From: Solirubrobacterales bacterium
Lineage (GTDB): Bacteria > Actinomycetota > Thermoleophilia > Solirubrobacterales > Solirubrobacteraceae
Assembly (NCBI GenBank): GCA_019240115.1
Contig: JAFAYV010000036.1
Location: forward strand, 1-44,658
Reading direction: 5' to 3'
DNA: 44,658 bases
Part shown: piece by piece, positions 39,277 to 44,658 of the stretch
Position numbering within the stretch: position 1 is the stretch's first letter
Layout: every line of letters begins with the position of its first letter
Translations under genes and position numbers: made by a program
The notes under the pieces: model-generated
Seen by the model: only the letters and a program-made list of their open reading frames with translations
The model's database searches: none
What the model was told of the DNA's origin: nothing

Positions 39277-39318
39277 GCATTGCGCTCGCGCGCGCTCGCA
39301 TTGCGCTCGCGCGCGCGA
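39277..39318. repeat. 21-bp tandem repeat in a divergent promoter region
   Basis: GCATTGCGCTCGCGCGCGCT plus C occurs at 39277-39297 and again, one base different at the end, at 39298-39318. It lies between rplY and the small gene at 39332, on top of both promoters. Confidence 0.85.
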
Positions 39319-39322
39319 TAAC
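39317..39322 (+). promoter_or_regulatory. -10 element of the gene at 39332
   Basis: GATAAC ends nine bases before the ATG, next to the 21-bp repeats. No ribosome site lies between. Confidence 0.35.
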
Positions 39323-39331
39323 CTGATCGCA

Positions 39332-39655
39332 ATGTCGCAGGGCGCGCAGCTGATGTTGTGGATCGCGGGAGTGCACCTCGTCGGGCTGGTCTGCGTCGCG
39401 GTGCTGATGTTCCCGGCGCTACGCGACGCGCCCCCCACGCCCACGCCCAGGCGCGACGACGGCGAGGACGGCTGGGGCCGCGGCCCGCGGCCGCCCGCCC
39501 CGAAGCCCGGTCCGTCAGGCGGCGGGATCCCGCTCCCCGACGCGCGCCCGGCTAACGTGCGCCTGCGCGAGCCCGGACGGCTCTTCGACCACCTGCCCCA
39601 GCGCGAGCGCCGTCCGGCGCGGGAGCCCGTCCGCACCCCCGAGCGCGTCGGCTAA
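39332..39655 (+). CDS. small membrane-anchored Pro-rich protein
   Basis: A 107-aa protein I do not recognise. One membrane helix near the N-terminus (MLWIAGVHLVGLVCVAVLMF) is followed by a Pro/Gly/Arg-rich tail (PPAPKPGPSGGGIPLPDAR) likely outside or disordered. It could be a small envelope protein. The 3' end with its TAA lies in a 53-bp tandem duplication. Confidence 0.55.
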   Translation: MSQGAQLMLWIAGVHLVGLVCVAVLMFPALRDAPPTPTPRRDDGEDGWGRGPRPPAPKPGPSGGGIPLPDARPANVRLREPGRLFDHLPQRERRPAREPVRTPERVG

Positions 39656-39731
39656 TAGCTGCGCGGGCACACCGCGTCCCCGTCCGCACCCCCGAGCGCG
39701 TCGGCTAATAGCTGCGCGGGCACACCGCGTC
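39626..39731. repeat. 53-bp tandem duplication at a tail-to-tail gene junction
   Basis: Two exact 53-bp copies (39626-39678 and 39679-39731, phase uncertain by a few bases). Each contains the end of the plus-strand gene with its TAA and the end of the minus-strand gene with its TAG. Confidence 0.93.
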
Positions 39732-40157
39732 CGAGCGGATCCGGCGGCTGACGACGAGCAGCTGGATCCGAAAGCCGTCGAGCACGCTCCCGGCGCGGCG
39801 CACCCGGACGCATTGCACGCGCGGGAGCGAGTCGCCGACGATCCACGCTACGCGCGCCGTGCTCACGGCGGAGCGCAGGGCGAAGCCGGGCGGTCCGGTG
39901 ATCTGCAGGATCGAGACCATGCCCGACCGGCGCAGGGCGGACACGTTGATCGCCGCGCGGCCCCGGCACGTCGCGCCGCAGTCATGCATCAGGCCGGTGA
40001 TCCCCGCAACGTCGCCGCGCGCTTCGGCGCGCACGAGGTTGGTGATCGCCGCCTCCTCGGCTCCGCCGACGCTGAGCGCGCGAGTGAGCAGGGCGCTGAT
40101 CACCAGGAAGACGACGATCGCCACCACGATCAGGCTGATCACGTACCGGCGCCGCAT
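39705..40157 (-). CDS. hypothetical membrane-anchored protein
   Basis: A 150-aa protein without a recognised family. Residues 4-26 form a membrane helix (YVISLIVVAIVVFLVISALL). The outside part resembles the small NTF2-like or SnoaL-style lipoprotein domains of actinobacteria (ITNLVRAEARGDVAGITGLM, then LQITGPPGFAL and VAWIVGDSLPRVQCVRVRR), with three or four Cys that could pair. Its last codons lie in the 53-bp duplication; the second copy would offer another stop in a different frame. Confidence 0.6.
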   Translation of the reverse strand: MRRRYVISLIVVAIVVFLVISALLTRALSVGGAEEAAITNLVRAEARGDVAGITGLMHDCGATCRGRAAINVSALRRSGMVSILQITGPPGFALRSAVSTARVAWIVGDSLPRVQCVRVRRAGSVLDGFRIQLLVVSRRIRSDAVCPRSY

Positions 40158-40200
40158 CGGCGCCGGACCTTATCGGCGCCCACCCACCCGCCGGCGGGCG

Positions 40201-40905
40201 TCAGGAGTCCGAGATCTCGAGGAAGCGCTGCACCGACGCCTCCTGATGGGCGAGCTTCTCGGCGAGCGCGACCGCGTGCTCGGCGGCGAGCTCAAGGAAC
40301 TCCGCGACGCAGCGCTCGGGATCGTCGGCGAGGGGATAGACGCGCGCGAACTCCTGCTGGGCGCAGGCGATCCCCATCGGCGGCCGCCCGTCGGCGAGGG
40401 TCCGCGCGCTGCACACCGGAGTGACGACGACCTGGGACTCGGGAGCCACGAGCGCCGTCGGCAGCAGACGGTGCGCGGGCAGCCGGACCGCGAGCGAGAC
40501 CGAGTGGTCGATCGTCACCTGACTACCCGCCAGCTCGGACAGCGGCTCGCGCCAGACGTCGAGGACGGTGTCGGCGCCGACGAGCGCGTCGCGCAGGGCG
40601 GTCGCCTGCTCGACGTAGAGCTGTTCGGCGGCCGCGCGGTCCTCGGCGTCGGCCAGATCGAGGTCGCAGGGCACGCGCAGCAGTTCGCCGGCGGTGACCG
40701 TCGCGCCGGCGCCGCGGCTGCCGTTGGCGACGTAGGTCTGCAGGGTCCCGAGATCGCGCCGGCCGTGGAAGATCACCGTCACCGCCTCGGACAGCGGCAG
40801 ACCCGAGATCCGCAGCGAGACCGCGACCGCCGAGGACTCGTCGAGCAGCGCCCGGCGCAGCAGCTCGTCGGCCTCCTGACCCCGGGTCGACTGGTCGTCG
40901 GACAT
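40201..40905 (-). CDS. hypothetical cytoplasmic protein
   Basis: A 234-aa soluble protein that I do not recognise. It opens with an acidic helix (EADELLRRALLDESSAVAV), then mixed strands and helices (LPLSEAVTVIFHGRRDLGTL, AEQLYVEQATALRDALVGAD). A C-terminal helical segment (CVAEFLELAAEHAVALAEKL) ends it. The ATG at 40905 has AAAGGAGGG five bases upstream, one of the best ribosome sites in the window, so it should be well translated. No signal peptide or membrane helix. Confidence 0.65.
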   Translation of the reverse strand: MSDDQSTRGQEADELLRRALLDESSAVAVSLRISGLPLSEAVTVIFHGRRDLGTLQTYVANGSRGAGATVTAGELLRVPCDLDLADAEDRAAAEQLYVEQATALRDALVGADTVLDVWREPLSELAGSQVTIDHSVSLAVRLPAHRLLPTALVAPESQVVVTPVCSARTLADGRPPMGIACAQQEFARVYPLADDPERCVAEFLELAAEHAVALAEKLAHQEASVQRFLEISDS

Positions 40906-40992
40906 GGCTCCCTCCTTTGCCGGCTTCTCGGTGGATTATCCCAGGCGGAATCCCGCGCCAGCCGGCGCATCCGCGCGCGCCACGTCGACCGG

Positions 40993-40998
40993 TAGGCT
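40993..40998 (+). promoter_or_regulatory. -10 element of the gene at 41007
   Basis: TAGGCT ends eight bases before the ATG; the same hexamer precedes the gene at 27628 at six bases. Confidence 0.4.
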
Positions 40999-41006
40999 CC
41001 GCGACG

Positions 41007-41288
41007 ATGAGACTGCTCTACAAGCCCCTCGCGATCATCGCGGCGCTGATCTCCGCACGGATCGGCAAGTCGCTGTTCGAGAGCATCTGGTCGCGGATCG
41101 ACCGGGAGCCCCCGCCCGAGCCCGGCAGCGGCGAGGGCAGCATGACGAAGGTCGTAGCCGGTCAGGCGCTGCAGGCCGGGGTGATGGCGGCCACCGCCGC
41201 CTGGGTGGATCGCTGGTTTGCGCGGGGCTTTCACCACACGATCGGCGTGTGGCCGAAGAAGCCGCCCGCGCCCGAGGATCAGGACTGA
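41007..41288 (+). CDS. DUF4235-family small membrane protein
   Basis: A 93-aa protein matching the DUF4235 pattern: LLYKPLAIIAALISARIGKS at the start, a central polar part with Pro/Glu, and a second amphipathic helix (AGVMAATAAWVDRWFARGFH). Two weak membrane helices. Function unknown in the family. The ATG at 41007 is the start of the conserved part; an upstream ATG would add Arg/Pro-rich residues. Its end overlaps the convergent thioesterase gene by 10 bp. Confidence 0.75.
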   Translation: MRLLYKPLAIIAALISARIGKSLFESIWSRIDREPPPEPGSGEGSMTKVVAGQALQAGVMAATAAWVDRWFARGFHHTIGVWPKKPPAPEDQD

Positions 41289-41716
41289 GCCTCGGCCGCG
41301 TCGGGCCTGAGCCATGCCGACAGACTGTCGCGCGCCCACGCGGGAATCGCCAGCTTCGTCGAGCTGGCGGCCTCGACGAACACGTAGCGCATGTCGACGT
41401 GGCAGAGCGGCGCGCCGTCGGGGTCGCGCCGAAACGCGAACGCCATGCGCAGGCTCGTCGTCCCCATGTGGGTGATCAGCGTCTCGATCGCCACCACCTC
41501 GTCGAACCGGGCCGCCGCCAGGTAGCGCACCCGCGCCTCCGCAACGACGATGTCGGCCCCGCGGTCGAGCATCACCTGGTAGCCCCCGAACGCCGCCCGC
41601 CACATCTCGGTCAGGGTGTGGTCGACGTAGGCGAGGTAGTTGGCGTTGAACACGACTCCCTGCGCGTCGCACTCGGAGTAGCGCACGCGCATCCGGTGCA
41701 CGAACGGCTCAGCCAT
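41279..41716 (-). CDS. acyl-CoA thioesterase, hotdog fold (YbgC/4HBT type)
   Basis: A 145-aa enzyme that hydrolyses acyl-CoA thioesters. The active-site text is RYSECDAQGVVFNANYLAYV with the catalytic Asp17, as in 4-hydroxybenzoyl-CoA thioesterase and YbgC. GTTSLRMAFAFRR and DMRYVFVEA complete the sheet. The exact acyl group is unknown. The ATG at 41716 lies inside the end of the upstream gene (8-bp overlap), so the two are coupled. Confidence 0.88.
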   Translation of the reverse strand: MAEPFVHRMRVRYSECDAQGVVFNANYLAYVDHTLTEMWRAAFGGYQVMLDRGADIVVAEARVRYLAAARFDEVVAIETLITHMGTTSLRMAFAFRRDPDGAPLCHVDMRYVFVEAASSTKLAIPAWARDSLSAWLRPDAAEAQS

Positions 41717-42047
41717 CGGCCCGGAGGATGAACCCGCGCTCGGTCAGCGCGGCGACCTGGTCCTCGAAGGCCGCGAAGTCGCGGCGTGCCAGCGCGTCGA
41801 TCGGGCGCCCCCGGGGGCCGGCGGCGCGCACCCAGCGGCGCAGCACCGTCCCGCCGACCCGCGCGTCGGCCTCGTCGACGAGCGCGAGCAGGATCGGGAG
41901 CTCGGGACGATGCTCGAGCCGGCCCGAGAGCACGGTCAGCGGATCCGCATCGAGCACCGCGCAGAGCTCGTCCTCGGTCAGGCCGAGGCGCTCGAGCAGG
42001 CGCGATGCGTCCGCGCCCCGGGAGTTCACGCGCTCCGGGTCGATCAT
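41709..42047 (-). CDS. DUF2384-like (MbcA/ParS/Xre-type) protein
   Basis: A 112-aa helical protein. The N-terminal half looks like a divergent Xre helix-turn-helix (LLERLGLTEDELCAVLDAD). The C-terminal half fits the DUF2384 toxin-binding pattern (ILLALVDEADARVGGTVLRR, then GRPIDALARRDFAAFED). Such proteins are antitoxins of RES/MbcT toxins, but no RES toxin is adjacent; the partner here is a thioesterase gene that overlaps by 8 bp. The call rests on pattern only. The ATG at 42047 borders the hairpin-rich region. Confidence 0.5.
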   Translation of the reverse strand: MIDPERVNSRGADASRLLERLGLTEDELCAVLDADPLTVLSGRLEHRPELPILLALVDEADARVGGTVLRRWVRAAGPRGRPIDALARRDFAAFEDQVAALTERGFILRADG

Positions 42048-42075
42048 GGCCCCGACATTCTCGCGCTCCGTGGCA

Positions 42076-42335
42076 CAGGGCCCGTCCGGAGGAGAGAGGA
42101 GACGGGCCCTGCGGTGGGGGTTCTCCCACGCTGCGCGGACACCAAACTCCCCCGCTCAAGATTGACGGACCGACCGCACATTTCGCCTCCGGCCGCGAAA
42201 CTTCTCGCAGGAATCGGAGTTTCCATAACGGGGCGCTCGCATTTGGAGGGTCCGCCCAGGATGCCCGGGCGGACCCTCCAGCCACCTGCGCCCCCATGAC
42301 AGGGCCCGCCCCCGAGGAGGGAAAGACGGGCCCTG
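42076..42335. ncRNA. candidate structured RNA with GGA-loop hairpins
   Basis: The 461-bp space between two divergent genes contains three strong hairpins and one weak one. Stem 1: 42076-42086 / 42101-42111 (11 bp), loop CGGAGGAGAGAGGA. Weak stem: 42197-42202 / 42218-42223 (6 bp), loop with GCAGGAAT. Stem 2: 42245-42257 / 42267-42279 (13 bp), loop AGGATGCCC. Stem 3: 42300-42308 / 42327-42335 (9 bp), loop with GAGGAGGGA. Stems 1 and 3 share CAGGGCCCG. Read on the plus strand each loop offers GGA, the core of CsrA sites. On the minus strand the loops are CU-rich and could pair with ribosome sites. Neither flanking gene needs a terminator here. Strand and ends are not established. Confidence 0.45.
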
Positions 42336-42387
42336 CCGAGGCTCCCCTAGCCCAACACCGTCCTGTAACGCTCGGCGGGCCGCGAAC

Positions 42388-42422
42388 TTGCGCAAACCCT
42401 GCGCACGAGCGAGGTCTGCGCA
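42388..42422. promoter_or_regulatory. three TGCGCA sites upstream of the gene at 42509
   Basis: TTGCGCAA (42388-42395), TGCGCA (42400-42405) and TGCGCA (42417-42422) lie 11 and 17 bp apart centre to centre. They are self-complementary and could be repeated protein sites. Confidence 0.35.
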
Positions 42423-42508
42423 ACTTTGGCGAGAAGTGGCGCGTTCTGTTGAGTGACGGCAGGCGAGACCGGTGGACGCCGGCCTCGGGGCACTGCCGGG
42501 CGACCACA

Positions 42509-42751
42509 ATGGACGAGATCCCCTTGGGCACGATGGTGCAGGTGCTCGCCGACTTCGATCGGTTCGGCGGGGCCAGCCTCGGCCTGATCGCCTGGGAGCT
42601 CTTCGTCCCCGAGGCCGCGGTGGCGCCCGCCTGGAGCGCGGCGGTCGCCGGCGGCCTGGTCGCCGAGGCCGGCCACGACCCGACCTACGACGAGCGGCTG
42701 TGGCGGCTGACCGCGAGCGGGTGGGCGCGACTGCACGAACGTCAGGGCTGA
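42509..42751 (+). CDS. small winged-helix-like protein
   Basis: An 80-aa protein. The order of helices and the late LWRLTASGWARLHER suggest a compact winged helix like those in DUF-type or MarR-like fragments (VLADFDRFGGASLGLIAWEL is the first part). I do not recognise a named family. The ATG at 42509 is the first start that gives this fold; longer frames run through the hairpin region. No ribosome site is visible. Confidence 0.55.
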   Translation: MDEIPLGTMVQVLADFDRFGGASLGLIAWELFVPEAAVAPAWSAAVAGGLVAEAGHDPTYDERLWRLTASGWARLHERQG

Positions 42752-42869
42752 CGGCCCCAGTCGCGCCGAAACGTCCGCGCGCGGACCGGATGCTTAGGTT
42801 GTTGCCGGACCGGGCATTACGCTGCCACGTGGCCAGTTCGTGTCATCTCTCACGAAAGGCAGGTCCGCA

Positions 42870-43025
42870 TTGATCACCCTGGGCATCATCCTGCTCATCA
42901 TCGGCTTCATCGCGAAGGTCGCAATCATCTGGACGATCGGGATCATCCTGCTCGTCGTCGGGCTGATCCTCGTCGCGATGGGCATGTTGGGTCGGGCCGT
43001 CGGCGGTCGACGCCACTACTTCTAG
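42870..43025 (+). CDS. DUF6131-like small hydrophobic protein
   Basis: A 51-aa protein with two membrane helices: ITLGIILLIIGFIAKVAIIW and IGIILLVVGLILVAMGML, ending in GRAVGGRRHYF, the family's typical C-terminus. Such peptides are common and abundant in actinobacteria with unknown function. The TTG at 42870 has AGGCAGG six bases upstream and begins exactly as relatives do; a GTG at 42840 would add ten polar residues. Confidence 0.78.
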   Translation: MITLGIILLIIGFIAKVAIIWTIGIILLVVGLILVAMGMLGRAVGGRRHYF

Positions 43026-43078
43026 CGGCCCACGCAATCGCGCAGGCCGCTGCGCCGTTGTATCGGCACGGGGGCTGA

Positions 43079-43116
43079 GACGAGGCGATTTCCTGTGAAC
43101 CGCCGACCGCCTCGTC
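43079..43116. terminator. hairpin between convergent DUF6131-like and prs genes
   Basis: GACGAGGCG (43079-43087) pairs perfectly with CGCCTCGTC (43108-43116), loop of 20 nt. It likely ends the plus-strand gene. Confidence 0.5.
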
Positions 43117-43129
43117 AGGCCCTCGGCCA

Positions 43130-43146
43130 GCCCCGCTGAGCGGGGC
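43130..43146 (-). terminator. terminator of glmU-prs
   Basis: GCCCCGC and GCGGGGC pair around TGA, starting 9 bases after the prs stop codon. Confidence 0.6.
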
Positions 43147-43155
43147 CGCCGCCGC

Positions 43156-44223
43156 TCAGAAGAGCTGGTTCTCGCCGTTGAAGACGTCGCTGACCGAGCC
43201 GTCGGTGAAGATCTGGCGGATCGAGTTGGTCAGGAGGTCGGCGCAGGAGAGGACGCGGACGTTCTCGGGCGCGCCCGGGGGCAGCGGGATCGTGTCGGTC
43301 ACGACGACCTGCTCGAAGCCCGCGGCGGCGAGGTTCGCCCACGCGTCGCCCGAGAAGTTGCCGTGGGTGGCGGCGGCGTAGATGCGCCGGGCGCCGGCGT
43401 CGCGGACGGCCCGGGCGGCGGCGGCCAGCGTGCCGGCGGTCCCGATCATGTCGTCGACGAGCAGCGCGGTCTTGTCGCGCACGTCGCCGATGACGTAGCT
43501 GATCTCGGCGACCTGCTGGGCGGGGCGCTCTTTGTTGAGGATCGCGAGGTCGGCGCCGATCTTGGCGGCGAAGTTCTTGTTCAGCTTGACGCGGCCGACG
43601 TCGGGGGAGACGACGACGAGGTCCTCGAGCCCGAGATCGGCGAAGTACTGGGTGAGGATGAACAGCGCGGTCATGTGGTCGCAGGGCTTGGAGAAGAAGC
43701 CCTGGATCTGGCCGGAGTGCAGGTCCATGGTGAGGATACGATCGATCCCGGCCGCCTCGAGCATCCGCGCCACGAGGCGGGCGCTGATCGGCTCGCGCGG
43801 GGCCGACTTCTTGTCCTGGCGGGAGTAGCCGAACCACGGGGTGACCGCGATGACGCGGTGGGCCGAGCCGCCGACGGCGGCGTCGACCATCTCGACGAGC
43901 TCCATCAGCGAGTCGTTGGGGTTCATCCCCTCCTGGACGTTGGCGCACGTCGGCTGCACGATGAACACGTCGGAGCCGCGGACCGACTCCTCGAAGCGGC
44001 AGTAGACCTCGCCGTTGGCGAAGGTCTTGCGCTCCACGCCGCTGAGGTCGACACCGAGCTTGGCCGCGATCCGTCCCGCGAGCGCGGGGTTGGCGCGGCC
44101 GCTGACGAGCATGAGCCGCTTGTCGTAGTCGCGGCGCAGGACGGTGGCCGACTGACGGGTCTCGACGAGGCTCACCTCGTCGCCGAGTGTACGTCGCGCC
44201 GGCGACGACTCGGTGAAGGTCAC
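43156..44223 (-). CDS. prs: ribose-phosphate pyrophosphokinase
   Basis: A 355-aa enzyme that makes PRPP from ribose 5-phosphate and ATP for nucleotide, His and Trp synthesis. Family text: [38 protein letters not shown] (ATP loop), [31 protein letters not shown] (flexible catalytic loop region) and [13 protein letters not shown] (PRPP loop). It is about 35 residues longer than usual at the N-terminus; an ATG at 44112 would give normal length, but the GTG at 44223 overlaps the glmU TGA (GTGA) and fits coupling. Confidence 0.95.
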   Translation of the reverse strand: MTFTESSPARRTLGDEVSLVETRQSATVLRRDYDKRLMLVSGRANPALAGRIAAKLGVDLSGVERKTFANGEVYCRFEESVRGSDVFIVQPTCANVQEGMNPNDSLMELVEMVDAAVGGSAHRVIAVTPWFGYSRQDKKSAPREPISARLVARMLEAAGIDRILTMDLHSGQIQGFFSKPCDHMTALFILTQYFADLGLEDLVVVSPDVGRVKLNKNFAAKIGADLAILNKERPAQQVAEISYVIGDVRDKTALLVDDMIGTAGTLAAAARAVRDAGARRIYAAATHGNFSGDAWANLAAAGFEQVVVTDTIPLPPGAPENVRVLSCADLLTNSIRQIFTDGSVSDVFNGENQLF

Positions 44224-44658
44224 GCTCGCCTGGCCGCGTCGGCCTGCGCGCGCTCGCGGCGGCGCTCGGCGTAGCCCGCGACGTTGCGCTGCTCGGAACG
44301 CGCCACCCCCGGCGAGCCCGCGAGCGAGCCGTCGGGGACGTCCTGTCCGATGACCGAGCCCGCGGCGGTGTAGACCTCGTCGCCGACGGTCACCGGCGCC
44401 ACCAGCGTGGTGTCGACGCTCGTGCGCACGCGCGAGCCGATCGTCGTGCGATGCTTGCGGTAGCCATCGTAGTTGGCGGTGATCGTGGCCGCCCCGAGGT
44501 TGGTCTGCTCGCCGATGTCGGCATCGCCGATGTAGCTGAGGTGCGGGACCTTGGTGCCCGCGCCGACGTCGGAGTTCTTGATCTCGACGAAGGTGCCGGC
44601 CTTGGAGCCCTCGCGCAGCACCGTCCCCGGACGCAGGTAAGCGAACGGGCCGACGCTG
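44220..44658 (-). CDS. glmU: bifunctional GlmU, C-terminal part (runs off the window)
   Basis: The last 145 residues of the enzyme that acetylates glucosamine-1-phosphate and couples it to UTP to give UDP-GlcNAc. Only the acetyltransferase half, a left-handed beta helix, is visible: [60 protein letters not shown] with the catalytic region, and [17 protein letters not shown]. The tail is Arg/Ala-rich. The N-terminal uridylyltransferase lies beyond 44658. glmU-prs is a conserved pair. Confidence 0.95.
   Translation of the reverse strand, partial: SVGPFAYLRPGTVLREGSKAGTFVEIKNSDVGAGTKVPHLSYIGDADIGEQTNLGAATITANYDGYRKHRTTIGSRVRTSVDTTLVAPVTVGDEVYTAAGSVIGQDVPDGSLAGSPGVARSEQRNVAGYAERRRERAQADAARRA

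Noticed and set aside
42076-42335. hairpins as simple terminators
   Set aside because: The flanking genes are divergent, so no transcript of theirs should end here. The option stays open only for an unseen gene between them.

Overview
This window comes from a high-GC bacterial chromosome that I read as an actinobacterium, most likely of the Thermoleophilia/Solirubrobacterales group (Conexibacter/Solirubrobacter-like). The reasons are the roughly 70% GC content, many GTG starts, tRNA genes without encoded CCA, several genes that look leaderless (a -10 hexamer 6-10 nt before the start codon), an F420-type LLM flavoenzyme, and a cell-division/translation cluster in the order glmU-prs-(insertion)-rplY-pth-mfd-PPIase-mazG-eno-ftsB. 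The genus is inference. No rRNA gene is present.

Left part (1-9503): an integration hot spot at the initiator tRNA-fMet gene (9430-9503, minus strand). The 3' half of this tRNA occurs three times: intact in the tRNA, as a perfect 50-bp copy at 2038-2087, and as a decayed copy at 6569-6612. Left of the first copy is the right end of an integrated element: an AlpA-like regulator, an excisionase-like protein and a tyrosine integrase broken by a one-base frameshift. Between the copies lie a AAA ATPase whose stop codon lies inside the tRNA fragment, a secreted GH15/glucodextranase-type enzyme, a PIN/Phd toxin-antitoxin pair with a palindrome at its start codon, an LLM oxidoreductase and a Mug-type uracil-DNA glycosylase. 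Each copy has its own hairpin terminator next to it.

Middle part (9504-29300): mostly ordinary chromosomal genes. They include kynureninase, a VOC dioxygenase, a polysaccharide deacetylase, a 2-hydroxyacid dehydrogenase followed by a Ppx/GppA phosphatase, a ThDP enzyme, a YihY/BrkB membrane protein, a DsbA-like protein divergent from an HxlR regulator, tRNA-Leu(UAA), and a sigma factor fused to a zinc-finger anti-sigma motif and a Thr-rich tail. After these come a CsaA-like tRNA-binding protein with no canonical start, a lipoprotein, a GT4 glycosyltransferase with a triplicated 39-bp segment, a UPF0173 hydrolase, a rhomboid lacking catalytic residues, a GCS2 ligase, a DUF2090 aldolase, csrA and several small proteins.

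Right part (29345-44658): the conserved cluster, read on the minus strand from glmU (partial) through prs, then rplY, pth, mfd, a parvulin-type PPIase lipoprotein, mazG, eno and ftsB, closed by a perfect 16-bp hairpin. It is interrupted by a run of small genes between prs and rplY and by an antisense DUF559 gene between mfd and the PPIase. The divergent intergenic region 42048-42508 holds three strong GC-rich hairpins and one weak one, all with GGA in the loop. Because csrA is also in this window, this is my best candidate for an undescribed regulatory RNA. Short tandem duplications (18-53 bp) recur across the window, several of them exactly at gene boundaries.
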